A stretch of 15,069 bases of DNA from JANYCG01 sp031418395 (GTDB taxonomy: Bacteria; Pseudomonadota; Gammaproteobacteria; Burkholderiales; Burkholderiaceae_C): the NCBI GenBank assembly GCA_031418395.1, contig JANOXL010000389.1:1-15069 (forward strand). The letters are read 5' to 3'. The notes beneath the pieces were generated by a model, which made no database searches, was not told the origin of the DNA, and saw only the letters and a list, made by a program, of their open reading frames with translations. The translations under genes and the position numbers were made by a program. Shown one piece after another: positions 1 to 7,354 of the stretch (position 1 is the first letter of the stretch; each line of letters begins with the position of its first letter).

Positions 1-872
1 GTTTTGCGCAAATAGGCGCGCAGGCTGTGAACCGTGTCTTCAACTTGTGCGATGCTGGAAGCCAGCACACCGGCCAGTTCACGGAATACGGGTTCGATCT
101 GCTCCTGATGGTGTAGCAACTGATGCGCCGTATTCAGGGCACTCAAGGCATTTTGGCCTTCATCGTCGAGCGCCGCGACCGAGCCTTGCGCTGCATCCAG
201 CAAAGCCTGGGCATGCGACAGGCGGCTGTGTTCCGTGTTGAGATCCTCCCACTCGTTGGCACGTGGCGCGAGTTTGTCGAGTTCACCAATTTGCCAAGCC
301 AGGCGCTCGCGTTCACGCTGCAGCGTCTCTTGAGCGCTCCGCGCATCTTGAAGTTGGGCTTGTGCCTTGCGCCAGACGTGCCACAACTGGCGGAGTTTTT
401 CAAGCGATAAATCGGCGTAGGCATCCAACAAACCACGAACCGCATCGGGCCGCGTCAGGCTTTGCCAAGCGTGCTGGCCATGGATATCCACCAGCGCTTC
501 GCCAAGTTCGCGCAACTGGGCGGCTGTGCCCGGGCTGCCATTGACCCAGGCGCGGCTTTTGCCCTGGTTGTCGACCGTGCGGCGCAGCAGCAGGCTCTCA
601 GCTTGATCAAATCCAGCCGTTTGCAGCCACTCGGCGAGCCAAGTTGCCAAAGCCGGCGGGCAGTCGAATTCAGCCGTCACGTCGGTGCGATTGGCGCCTT
701 CGCGTATGGAAGCTGTGTCTGCGCGCGCACCGGTGACCAACTGCAGGGCGTCGATCAAAATCGATTTTCCAGCGCCTGTTTCACCTGTTAAAACCGTAAA
801 ACCGGCGCTCAGATCGACATCCAGCTCGCGCACAATCACAAAATCACGCAGAACAATTCGCCGCAATGCCAT
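1..872 (-). CDS. recN: DNA repair ATPase RecN (C-terminal part beyond window)
   Basis: SMC-like ATPase that acts at double-strand breaks with RecA in the cytoplasm. Translating the minus strand from the ATG at 872-870 gives an open frame of 290 codons running off the left edge. It begins MALRRIVLRDF and has a Walker A motif GETGAGKS at residues 30-37 and HGQHAWQSL near residue 133, both typical of RecN. After that comes a charged, Gln/Ala-rich coiled-coil region. The signature and Walker B half lies outside the window, so completeness cannot be judged. The start directly abuts the nadK stop (TAAATG), so the two are probably co-transcribed and translationally coupled. nadK-recN adjacency is common in proteobacteria. 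Identification is secure. Confidence 0.95.
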   Translation of the reverse strand, partial: MALRRIVLRDFVIVRELDVDLSAGFTVLTGETGAGKSILIDALQLVTGARADTASIREGANRTDVTAEFDCPPALATWLAEWLQTAGFDQAESLLLRRTVDNQGKSRAWVNGSPGTAAQLRELGEALVDIHGQHAWQSLTRPDAVRGLLDAYADLSLEKLRQLWHVWRKAQAQLQDARSAQETLQRERERLAWQIGELDKLAPRANEWEDLNTEHSRLSHAQALLDAAQGSVAALDDEGQNALSALNTAHQLLHHQEQIEPVFRELAGVLASSIAQVEDTVHSLRAYLRK

Positions 873-1769
873 TTAGACCGCCCCCACGTTCCAATGGAGT
901 TTTTGGCGCAGGTTGTCAAAATAGGTCCACCCGGTAGGGTGCAGAAAACGCACCTGATGCTCAGAGCGGGTGACGATGATGCTGTCACCCTTCAGAAGCG
1001 ATGCCAACGATTGCATGTCAAAGTTGGCGCTGGCATCCCGTCCGGCCACCAGCGTGATGGCGATTTGAGATGAATTCGACAACACAATCGGCCGATTTGA
1101 CAAGGTGTGCGGCGCAATCGGCACCATTACCCAACCCGGCACTGAGGGGTGCAAGAGCGGCCCGCCAGCTGATAAGGCATAAGCGCTTGAGCCCGTAGGT
1201 GTGGCGATGATCAGGCCGTCTGCCCGCTGGTTGGCGACAAAATGGCCATCCACCTCCACGCGCATTTCCACCATGCCGGAGGTTGCGCCGCGGTTGACCA
1301 CGACCTCATTCATCGCCAAGGCGTCAAACACACACTGGCCGTCGCGCATGACACGCGCCGCCATCAAACTGCGGGTGTCTTCTTCGTAGTCACCGGCGAG
1401 CATTGGTGCCAGCATTTTTTTGAAGGATTCGAAACTGATATCGGTGATGAAGCCCAGCCGCCCCTGGTTAATGCCGATCAGCGGCACGTCAAAACGCGCG
1501 AGTTGCCGACCAATGCCGAGCATCGTGCCGTCACCACCGACGACCAAACCCAGGTCACAACGCGCACCGATGGCGGCTACATCCAGCACGGTGTGGCCGG
1601 TAAAACCCATGTTGGAGGCCGTGTCCTGTTCAAACACCACGTCGCAGCCCTGGCTGTGCAGAAAGCTGGCAATCTCCTCCAGGCCATGGCGCGAACCCGC
1701 GCCCGTCGCACCCGTGGCGAGGGTCTGGTATTTGCCGATGATCGCAATCTGGCGAAATTTGGACTTCAT
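873..1769 (-). CDS. nadK: NAD kinase
   Basis: Phosphorylates NAD+ to NADP+ with ATP or polyphosphate; cytosolic. The 298-residue protein has the family hallmarks: GGDGT at residues 78-82, NQGRLGFITD at 101-110, MNEVVVNRG near 153-161, and TPTGSSAYALSAGGP around 190-204. Length is normal for the bacterial family. I chose the ATG at 1769 (MKSKFRQIAIIGKY). A TTG two codons upstream would add only two residues, and the GAGG just before the ATG is too close to be a good ribosome site for either. It is divergent from hrcA with only 28 bp between the start codons, so at least one promoter must lie inside the neighbouring coding region. Its stop touches the recN start. Confidence 0.95.
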   Translation of the reverse strand: MKSKFRQIAIIGKYQTLATGATGAGSRHGLEEIASFLHSQGCDVVFEQDTASNMGFTGHTVLDVAAIGARCDLGLVVGGDGTMLGIGRQLARFDVPLIGINQGRLGFITDISFESFKKMLAPMLAGDYEEDTRSLMAARVMRDGQCVFDALAMNEVVVNRGATSGMVEMRVEVDGHFVANQRADGLIIATPTGSSAYALSAGGPLLHPSVPGWVMVPIAPHTLSNRPIVLSNSSQIAITLVAGRDASANFDMQSLASLLKGDSIIVTRSEHQVRFLHPTGWTYFDNLRQKLHWNVGAV

Positions 1770-1797
1770 CCTCAAATTACATCACTAAAATGAAGCG

Positions 1798-2802
1798 ATG
1801 CTGGATGATCGTGCCAAGTTGTTGATGAAGGCGCTGGTTGAGCGTTACATTGCCGACGGGCAGCCCGTCGGTTCCCGAACGCTTTCTCGTGCCTCGGGGC
1901 TGGATCTCTCGCCGGCGACGATCCGCAACGTGATGTCCGACCTGGAGGAGCTAGGCCTGATCGTCAGCCCCCACACCTCGGCCGGGCGTATCCCCACGGC
2001 GCGCGGCTACCGGCTGTTTGTGGACACCATGCTGACGGTGCAGCGCGGCCAGATCGCCACACAGAGCCTGGCGCCGGACCAGCCGCAAAAGGTCATCTCC
2101 AACGCGGCCAACCTGTTGTCAAGCCTGTCGCAGTTTGTCGGCGTGGTGATGGCGCCCAGGCGCACCTCGGTGTTTCGCCATATCGAATTCTTGCGGCTCT
2201 CCGAGAAGCGCATTTTGGTCATCATCGTCTCGCCGGACGGCGATGTGCAAAACCGCGTCATCTTCACCGAGCTGGATTACACACAAGCCAACCTCGTGGA
2301 GGCGGCCAACTACCTCAATACGCATTACGTCGGCCTGGCGATTGAGCAGGTGCGTGCACGCCTGCAAAATGAAATCGAAAGCCTGCGTTCTGAAATAGCG
2401 AGCTTGATGCAGGCAGCGGTCAACGTGAGCTCCGATGCCATCACCGAATCGCGCGACGAAGTCGTCATCTCCGGCGAGCGTAATTTGTTGGCTGTCACAG
2501 ATTTTTCCAGCGACATGGGCCACCTGCGCCGCGCTTTTGAGCTGTTTGAGCAAAAGGCCCAGTTGATGCGTCTGATGGATGTGGCCGGCCGTGCCGAGGG
2601 GGTGCGGATTTTCATTGGCGGCGAGAGCCAAGTGGTGCCGTTTGAAGACTTGTCCATCGTCAGCGCGCCGTATGAGGTGGATGGGCTGGTCGTCGGCACA
2701 CTGGGTGTGATCGGTCCAACCCGCATGGCGTATGACCGCATGATCCAGATTGTAGATATCACCGCCAAGTTGGTCAGCAACGCCCTGAGTCATCAAAAGT
2801 AG
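1798..2802 (+). CDS. hrcA: Heat-inducible transcription repressor HrcA
   Basis: Represses class I heat-shock genes (groESL, dnaK) by binding the CIRCE inverted repeat; its activity depends on GroEL in the best-studied bacteria. The protein is 334 residues, the usual length. The N-terminal winged helix is clear (GQPVGSRTLSRASGLDLSPA at 21-40, then TIRNVMSDLEELGLIV), followed by SAGRIPTARGYRLFVD and a GAF-like sensor domain to the C-terminus (FIGGESQVVPFEDLSIVSAP). The start is the ATG beginning MLDDRAKLLMKALVERYIAD, which matches the family N-terminus; no strong Shine-Dalgarno precedes it. I see no CIRCE element in the window, so its targets are elsewhere. The hrcA-nadK divergent pairing is typical of Betaproteobacteria. 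Confidence 0.95.
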   Translation: MLDDRAKLLMKALVERYIADGQPVGSRTLSRASGLDLSPATIRNVMSDLEELGLIVSPHTSAGRIPTARGYRLFVDTMLTVQRGQIATQSLAPDQPQKVISNAANLLSSLSQFVGVVMAPRRTSVFRHIEFLRLSEKRILVIIVSPDGDVQNRVIFTELDYTQANLVEAANYLNTHYVGLAIEQVRARLQNEIESLRSEIASLMQAAVNVSSDAITESRDEVVISGERNLLAVTDFSSDMGHLRRAFELFEQKAQLMRLMDVAGRAEGVRIFIGGESQVVPFEDLSIVSAPYEVDGLVVGTLGVIGPTRMAYDRMIQIVDITAKLVSNALSHQK

Positions 2803-2881
2803 GCGCCCAAAGGCAGCGCCATATACCTGCACCAGAAAACGCAGTGGTGCTCATTGCAGACTCCCGTCAAAGTGCGCCCTT

Positions 2882-2887
2882 TACAAT
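2882..2887 (+). promoter_or_regulatory. Possible -10 box of the tRNA gene
   Basis: TACAAT lies 12 bp before the mature tRNA 5' end. It is followed by a C-rich stretch that could act as the GC-rich discriminator seen at stable RNA promoters. No good -35 sits 16-18 bp upstream (TTGCAG at 2854-2859 is 22 bp away), so this is weak. Confidence 0.35.
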
Positions 2888-2899
2888 CCCACTCGTGTT

Positions 2900-2976
2900 G
2901 GGGCGTTAGCTCAGTTGGTTAGAGCAGAGGACTCATAATCCTTTGGTCCACGGTTCAAGTCCGTGACGCCCTACCA
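2900..2976 (+). tRNA. tRNA with CAU anticodon (elongator Met, or Ile2)
   Basis: A 77-nt cloverleaf with encoded CCA. The acceptor stem GGGGCGT pairs with ACGCCCT (first pair G-U). The D arm begins AGCTCAGTTGGTTAGAGC, the anticodon stem-loop is GAGGACTCATAATCCTT with anticodon CAT, and the T arm has GGTTCAAGTCC. It is not the initiator, which carries an unpaired C1-A72. CAU also occurs in tRNA-Ile2, where TilS converts C34 to lysidine so that it reads AUA. The variable-loop TTGGTC and GGTTCAAGTCC resemble E. coli tRNA-Ile2 more than elongator Met, so the identity is left open. A terminator follows 14 nt downstream. Confidence 0.93.
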
Positions 2977-2990
2977 GTTTCGTCAGATAA

Positions 2991-3026
2991 GCCTGCTATC
3001 GTTGTGGTAGCGGGCTTTTCCTTTTT
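2991..3026 (+). terminator. Factor-independent terminator after the tRNA
   Basis: GCCTGCTATC (2991-3000) pairs with GGTAGCGGGC (3006-3015) as a 10-bp stem with two G-U pairs and a 5-nt loop. It is followed by TTTTCCTTTTT. It ends only 12 bp before the sel1-type gene start, so that gene needs read-through or a promoter overlapping this hairpin. Confidence 0.8.
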
Positions 3027-3037
3027 CTGGAGCGTGG

Positions 3038-3514
3038 ATGCGTCGATTCCTGTTGTGTGCTGCGTGGCTGATGGGCCTCTCTGCACCCTTGCTGTACACG
3101 TCGACAGCGTCGGCGCAGACCCGTGGAGTCGCTGCGACCACCGAGTTGGAGGTGTTGCAAGGTTTGGCGAATGAGGGTCACCGCTCGGCCAGTTTTAATC
3201 TGGGCGTGTTGTACGACACAGGGCGCGGTGTGGCGCAGGACTTCAGGCTAGCGGCGCGCTGGTACCGGGCGGCGGCCAAACAAGGGCACGCAGCGGCGCA
3301 ATTTAACTTGGGCGGTTTGTATTTCGAAGGCCAGGGCGTCGATAAAGACCTGGTGCGGGCCTCCGTCTGGTTCACTCTCGCAGCCGTCAGCGGTTTTGAC
3401 GGCGCAGCGCGTAACCGCAACAGCGTGGCCGCTCTACTCAGTGCCGAACAACGTAGCCTCGCTCAACGCCTGGTGCGTCAATGCCAACAAACTGAATTGC
3501 GCGACTGTGACTGA
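3038..3514 (+). CDS. Secreted Sel1-repeat (SLR/TPR-like) protein
   Basis: A 158-residue protein with an N-terminal signal peptide: MRR, a hydrophobic stretch 4-20, and a likely cleavage after ASA at residue 26. It is therefore probably periplasmic. Two Sel1-like repeats follow: GHRSASFNLGVLYDTGRGVA with FRLAARWYRAAAKQ (about 48-82), and GHAAAQFNLGGLYFEGQGVD with LVRASVWFTLAAVSG (about 83-119). The tail is helical and ends in a Cys pair (CQQTELRDC). Sel1 repeats form alpha-solenoid scaffolds for protein contacts; no enzymatic role can be assigned. A Shine-Dalgarno-like TGGAG lies at 3028-3032, six bp before the ATG and inside the end of the tRNA terminator T-tract region. No operon partner is evident. 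Confidence 0.85.
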   Translation: MRRFLLCAAWLMGLSAPLLYTSTASAQTRGVAATTELEVLQGLANEGHRSASFNLGVLYDTGRGVAQDFRLAARWYRAAAKQGHAAAQFNLGGLYFEGQGVDKDLVRASVWFTLAAVSGFDGAARNRNSVAALLSAEQRSLAQRLVRQCQQTELRDCD

Positions 3515-3570
3515 GCGGAACCATAGGGTGATCGTCTGTTGGTTTGATGGCAAGTTGTTGGTCAAGTATG

Positions 3571-3710
3571 GTTAAACAAAATTAATTTATATACAATAAA
3601 CGATTGAATATTAGTCATTTATTATTCAATTTAAATAGCAATAAATCTAATATTTATGAGACCTAATATAATTTTTTAATAATTATTTATTCTAAGAAAA
3701 TTATATTTAT
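3571..3710. other. Extremely AT-rich intergenic island
   Basis: The 3515-3847 gap holds no credible gene. Within it, 3571-3710 has 18 G/C in 140 bases (about 13%), against neighbouring coding DNA near 60%. It contains an inverted repeat ATTGAATA (3603-3610) / TATTCAAT (3623-3630), a 10-bp palindrome AATAATTATT (3678-3687), and one copy of the ATAGC-N18-GAGACCTA element. It could be an H-NS-type silencer or promoter region for the downstream ligase, or a decayed inserted repeat; the sequence does not decide. Confidence 0.7.
3635..3665 (+). repeat. Intergenic element, copy A (left arm lost)
   Basis: ATAGC at 3635-3639, an 18-nt spacer, then GAGACCTA at 3658-3665. This matches copies at 5530-5575 and 13815-13857 in both words and spacing. 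The GCTAT left arm is absent here. It lies 120 bp after the Sel1-repeat gene, in its sense orientation, inside the AT-rich island. Confidence 0.7.
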
Positions 3711-3847
3711 AGAGCGGCTCGAGTCTACCCACTTCACCGTCGCTGCCCTGCACTACCTGCCACTTCGCCAGCGTGGTTAAACTGAATCATTGCCAATCCC
3801 AAGATCGCAGAGCCAGCCAAGCCCACCCATTCTTACCTAGACCACTG

Positions 3848-5407
3848 ATGAAACCTACCGTGTATTTCAAGGGGCAACGTATTGACCCCGACGTTTTTTT
3901 TCAGCGCTATTTGCAATCCGCCGCGGCATTGCGGGCCTGCGGTGTGGGTGAGGGTGATGTGGTGGCGCTGATGCTGCATAACAGCCCGCTGGCTTTGGAG
4001 CTGACGCTGGCCGTGCGTTGGATCGGCGCCCATTGGTGCCCTGTCAACTGGCACTTCAAGACGGACGAGGTGCAGCACATCCTGGCCGACAGCGGCGCCA
4101 AGATTTTCATCGCAGAGGGGGATTTGCTGGCCAACTTGAGTGGCCTGAACTTGGGCGCAACACAATGTTTTTCAACCGGTTCGGGCCGCTCCGCCTCCGC
4201 CGCGGCCGTCGCCTCAGCCCCACCCAGTACGGCAGCAAGCCCGATCATCGCCGCAAGCTGGGAAGAATTTCGCGACCTCCACGCTTCGCGTCAAACGGCT
4301 GCACCAACACCTCAAACCGTACCGCAAAGTGCCCCCCGAAGTGCGATGTTTTACACCTCCGGCACGACAGGCCGCCCCAAGGGCATCCGCCGTGCGGCGT
4401 CCACCCCCGAGCAGGTTCAGGCGGGTCTGGCCATCTTGCGCCACTGCATGGGGTTTGAGCCCGGCATGCGTGCCTTGGTGAGTGCGCCGATGTACCACAG
4501 CGCGCCAAATTCCTTCTCAATTGGCTCTTCGCTTGAAAGTGCGGAGCTTTTTATCGAAGAGCGCTTTGATGCCGAAGACACCCTGCGCATGATCGAGCAA
4601 CTGCGCCTCACCCACGCTTACCTGGTGCCCACCATGTATGTGCGCATGTTGCGTCTGCCCGAGGCAGTGCGCCAGCGTTATGACGTCAGCAGCATGAAGT
4701 TTGTTGGCTCAACGGGTTCGCCATGCCCACCGGACGTGAAGCGCCAAATGATCGAATGGTGGGGGCCTGTGATCCACGAATCCTACGGCTCCAGCGAGTT
4801 GGGTTATATGACCCGCCTTGACAGCCACGAGGCATTGCGCAAGCCGGGCTCTGCCGGCAAGGCCCTGCCCGGTGTGCAGATCGACATACTCGGTAAAAAT
4901 GGCGAGAGTTTGCCTGCGGGCCAAGCTGGAACGATTTACGCGCACCACAGCGCGTTGGCCGATTTCACCTATAACGGGAATGATGCCGCGCGCCGCGCGA
5001 TGGAGGTCAATGGCCTCAAGACCATGGGCGACATTGGCTACCTGGATGAAGACGGCTTTCTATTCATCGTGGACCGCTCGGCGGACATGGTGATCAGCGG
5101 GGGCGTCAACATCTATCCCGCTGAAATTGAGGCCGCCTTGCAGATGATGCCCGGTGTGGCCGATTGCGCCGTGTTTGGCATTCCAGACGACGAGTTTGGC
5201 GAGACACTGGCCTGCGCCATTCAGCCTGCGATGGGGGTGAGCTTGCAGGTGGCCCAAATTGAGACTTATCTGAGCGCCAGACTGGCCCGCTACAAGTTGC
5301 CCCGGCACTTCACGTTTCACGACGCCTTGCCGCGTGAAGACACAGGGAAAATTTTTAAACGTAAGTTGCGGGAGCCGTATTGGGCCGGTAAAACCCGCCG
5401 GGTTTGA
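3848..5407 (+). CDS. AMP-forming acyl-CoA synthetase (ANL superfamily), substrate unknown
   Basis: Activates a carboxylate with ATP to an acyl-adenylate and then probably the CoA thioester; cytosolic. The 519-residue frame from ATG 3848 (MKPTVYFKGQRI) has all core ANL motifs: P-loop YTSGTTGRPKG (about 169-179), ESYGSSE (A5), GDIGYLDEDG (A7), VDRSADMVISGGVNIYPAEIE (A8 hinge region, quoted in part), and the C-terminal catalytic Lys in PREDTGKIFKRKL. A GTG start at 3773 would add 25 residues unlike the family and is rejected; the ribosome site is weak. An Ala/Ser/Pro-rich low-complexity insert sits just after residue 110, before the P-loop. The gene stands alone, convergent with the transporter operon, and nothing visible ties it to purine catabolism. 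The acid substrate cannot be read from sequence. Confidence 0.88.
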   Translation: MKPTVYFKGQRIDPDVFFQRYLQSAAALRACGVGEGDVVALMLHNSPLALELTLAVRWIGAHWCPVNWHFKTDEVQHILADSGAKIFIAEGDLLANLSGLNLGATQCFSTGSGRSASAAAVASAPPSTAASPIIAASWEEFRDLHASRQTAAPTPQTVPQSAPRSAMFYTSGTTGRPKGIRRAASTPEQVQAGLAILRHCMGFEPGMRALVSAPMYHSAPNSFSIGSSLESAELFIEERFDAEDTLRMIEQLRLTHAYLVPTMYVRMLRLPEAVRQRYDVSSMKFVGSTGSPCPPDVKRQMIEWWGPVIHESYGSSELGYMTRLDSHEALRKPGSAGKALPGVQIDILGKNGESLPAGQAGTIYAHHSALADFTYNGNDAARRAMEVNGLKTMGDIGYLDEDGFLFIVDRSADMVISGGVNIYPAEIEAALQMMPGVADCAVFGIPDDEFGETLACAIQPAMGVSLQVAQIETYLSARLARYKLPRHFTFHDALPREDTGKIFKRKLREPYWAGKTRRV

Positions 5408-5529
5408 TTCCACTTCTAAATCATGACGGTATGTTGTTGCGCCGCCAGGCCCTGCCCTGGCACTACCATCGTCGGCACGTTTCCAACACTCACGATGGAG
5501 AAACAGAACAACAACCGATAGCCTCAGAA

Positions 5530-5575
5530 ACGCTATATAAAAAAATAGCGTCATGTAAGCCAAATACGAGACCTA
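5530..5575 (+). repeat. Intergenic hairpin element, copy B
   Basis: ACGCTAT (5530-5536) pairs with ATAGCGT (5545-5551) across an 8-nt A-rich loop. Counting from ATAGC (5545-5549), 18 nt separate it from GAGACCTA (5568-5575). A T8 run follows at 5582. It lies about 120 bp after the acyl-CoA synthetase stop, same strand, in a convergent gap. Confidence 0.75.
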
Positions 5576-5628
5576 CCGCCGTTTTTTTTCTGAAACCGCA
5601 GTGTGCCAACCTGCCCCAGGCAAGGCAG

Positions 5629-5646
5629 GGCCCCCGCGAGGGGGCC
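5629..5646. other. GC-rich hairpin between convergent genes
   Basis: GGCCCCC (5629-5635) and GGGGGCC (5640-5646) form a perfect 7-bp stem closed by GCGA, a GNRA-type tetraloop. It sits 31 bp past the permease stop (minus) and 221 bp past the ligase stop (plus). No U-run follows on either strand, so it is not a textbook terminator, though it could block exonucleases or pause polymerase at the operon end. Confidence 0.5.
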
Positions 5647-5676
5647 GTGCAGCACACACAGTGAGAAATGTGGGGA

Positions 5677-6444
5677 TCAGGTGTTCTGCGAACCGCGATG
5701 CGCCCAGCCGGTGGTGTGATTTTCAATGGCGCTGAAGAGTTCGTACATCACCATCGCCATAGCGCCCACCACGACCAGGCCTGCAAAGGCCAAGCCCATC
5801 TGCATCGACGAGCCGGCTGAAATCAGCAGGTAGCCGATGCCTTCATTGGCTGCCGTCATCTCGGAGACCGTGGTGCCCACAAATGCCAGGGTGATGGCAA
5901 TTTTTAGCGAGCCGTAAAAATACGGCATCGAGCGCGGCAGGCCTACTTTGACTAAAACGTCCCAGCGTTTCGCGCCCAGCACCCGCAACACGTCTTCCAG
6001 CTCAGGCTCCAGCGTGGCCAAGCCGGTGGCAATGTTGACCATGATCGGGAAGAAGCTGATCAAAAACGCGGTGAGGATCGCGGGCCCAACGCCAATGCCA
6101 AACCACACCACCAAAATCGGCACAAAGGCCGCCTTGGGCAGCGCGTTGAAAGCGGTCATTAGCGGGTATACCGCGGCATAAGCCAAACGTGAACTTCCGA
6201 TCACAAAACCCAGCAAAACGCCAACCACGATGGCGATGCCAAATCCGGCCATCGTCACCCAGAAGGTGCGCCACGCGTGGCCGGCAATGATGGTTTTGAA
6301 CTCCCAAAACTGCGTCCAGATGCGCCAAGGGCTTGGGAAAATGAACTCGGAGACGTTGAACGCCCAACAGATCAGCTGCCAGAGCAGCAAAAAGCTGACC
6401 AGCAAAACCCAAGGCGACCATTTTTCAATTTTTTTGCTGTTCAT
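5677..6444 (-). CDS. ABC transporter permease (SsuC/TauC/ThiX-like family)
   Basis: Inner-membrane permease of a nitrate/sulfonate/taurine/NMT1-type importer, working with the ATPase and binding protein encoded just upstream. It has 255 residues with about six hydrophobic segments (for example 12-29, 66-84, 107-136 and 216-234). The cytoplasmic EAA loop near 148-172 (LEDVLRVLGAKRWDVLVKVGLP, quoted in part) contacts the ATPase. Its start overlaps the ATPase stop as ATGA (6444-6441), indicating translational coupling. It is the last gene of the operon; a GC hairpin follows. Substrate is inferred from context as a purine breakdown product such as urate, allantoin or a ureide; the family itself spans many substrates. 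Confidence 0.88.
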   Translation of the reverse strand: MNSKKIEKWSPWVLLVSFLLLWQLICWAFNVSEFIFPSPWRIWTQFWEFKTIIAGHAWRTFWVTMAGFGIAIVVGVLLGFVIGSSRLAYAAVYPLMTAFNALPKAAFVPILVVWFGIGVGPAILTAFLISFFPIMVNIATGLATLEPELEDVLRVLGAKRWDVLVKVGLPRSMPYFYGSLKIAITLAFVGTTVSEMTAANEGIGYLLISAGSSMQMGLAFAGLVVVGAMAMVMYELFSAIENHTTGWAHRGSQNT

Positions 6445-7265
6445 GATTTCACCGCCGCCGTTTGCCTAATTGCCCCAATATGGCCACGCAACTCATGGAC
6501 GATGTCCGTGAACGCGGGTGTGTAGGTAACTTCCAGATCACGTGGTCGCGGCAGCTCGATCTGCTTTTTCACAACAAAACGCCCGGGGCTTTTGCTCATC
6601 ACATAGACCGTGTCGGCCAGAAAAACGCTTTCACGCAGGTCGTGTGTGACCAGGATGACGTTGAATTTTTGCTCGGTCCACAAATCACGCAAGATGCACC
6701 ACAACTCTTCGCGGGTGAAGGCATCCAGCGCGCCAAAGCGCTCGTCCAGCAGCAGCATTTTTGGCTCATGAATCAGTGCGCGGCAAATGCTGGCGCGTTG
6801 TTGCATGCCGCCCGACAACTCCCACGGGAATTTGTCTTCATAACCACCCAAACCGACTTTTTGCAGCAGTTTGCGGGCGCGCTCCACGTATTCGGGCCGC
6901 TTTTGTTTGAAATTGCTGCGGTAGGGTTCGACGATTTCCAGTGGCAACAAAACGTTGTCCACGGTGCTGCGCCAGGGCAGGAGCGAGGGCGCCTGAAAGG
7001 CCATGCCTGAGATCTTCAATGGCCCGGTGACGGGCTGGTTGTCGATCATTATCTTGCCCCTGGACGGCATACGCAAGCCCGTGGTCAGTTTCATGAACGT
7101 GGACTTGCCGCAACCGGAAGGGCCCACGATGGCAATGAACTCGCCTTGGCGAACTTTCAGGTCAATGGCTTCAACCGCGAAATGGTTTTGCGCCAACAAC
7201 TCGTCGTTGTAAGCGAGCCAGACATCGGCAAAGTCAACAAATACTGGCGCTTGTGCATCCTGCAT
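6441..7265 (-). CDS. ABC transporter ATP-binding protein (SsuB/TauB-like)
   Basis: Hydrolyses ATP to drive the adjacent importer. The 274 residues carry Walker A GPSGCGKST (48-56), Q-loop Gln91, signature LSGGMQQR (150-157), Walker B MLLLDE (170-175) and the H-loop THD (207-209). The residue after the catalytic Glu175 is Arg (DERFGALD), where the family almost always has Pro; the codon is CGC, one base from CCC. No Shine-Dalgarno is visible: the 17 bases upstream of the ATG belong to an AT palindrome. No alternative start precedes Walker A, so 7265 is kept. The stop overlaps the permease start by 4 nt. An 89-bp gap holding a repeat element separates it from the binding-protein gene. Confidence 0.9.
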   Translation of the reverse strand: MQDAQAPVFVDFADVWLAYNDELLAQNHFAVEAIDLKVRQGEFIAIVGPSGCGKSTFMKLTTGLRMPSRGKIMIDNQPVTGPLKISGMAFQAPSLLPWRSTVDNVLLPLEIVEPYRSNFKQKRPEYVERARKLLQKVGLGGYEDKFPWELSGGMQQRASICRALIHEPKMLLLDERFGALDAFTREELWCILRDLWTEQKFNVILVTHDLRESVFLADTVYVMSKSPGRFVVKKQIELPRPRDLEVTYTPAFTDIVHELRGHIGAIRQTAAVKS

Positions 7266-7282
7266 ATTTTTTATAAAAAATA
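7265..7282. repeat. Perfect 18-bp AT palindrome at the ATPase gene start
   Basis: TATTTTTTATAAAAAATA is its own reverse complement. It overlaps the A of the ATPase ATG and occupies the place where a ribosome site would be expected. Confidence 0.7.
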
Positions 7283-7288
7283 GGTCGT

Positions 7289-7336
7289 CAGGTCAATAAA
7301 AATGTGCGCAAATTGCTATACAAAATATAGCAATTT
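7289..7336 (-). repeat. Intergenic hairpin element, copy D, inside the transporter operon
   Basis: On the minus strand AAATTGCTATA (7336-7326), a 5-nt loop, and TATAGCAATTT (7320-7310) form a perfect 11-bp stem containing GCTAT-N7-ATAGC. Eighteen nt after ATAGC lies TTGACCTG (7296-7289), matching the GACCT core of GAGACCTA. The spacer shares GCACATTT at the same offset as copy C. An exact GACCTA also occurs 8 nt later (7286-7281), so the tail may have shifted. It lies 18 bp past the binding-protein stop, sense orientation. Confidence 0.65.
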
Positions 7337-7354
7337 TCGCCATGGCGCCGTCGC

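Noticed and set aside
2119..2832. 237-residue minus-strand frame
   Set aside because: Antisense shadow of hrcA.
3848..5407. Acyl-CoA synthetase as part of the purine pathway
   Set aside because: Opposite strand, separate transcription unit, no shared operator; nothing in uricolysis requires an acyl-adenylate step.
6165..6172. GGTATACC palindrome as a third GntR site
   Set aside because: It lies within the permease coding region and its flanks do not match the two intergenic sites; probably chance.
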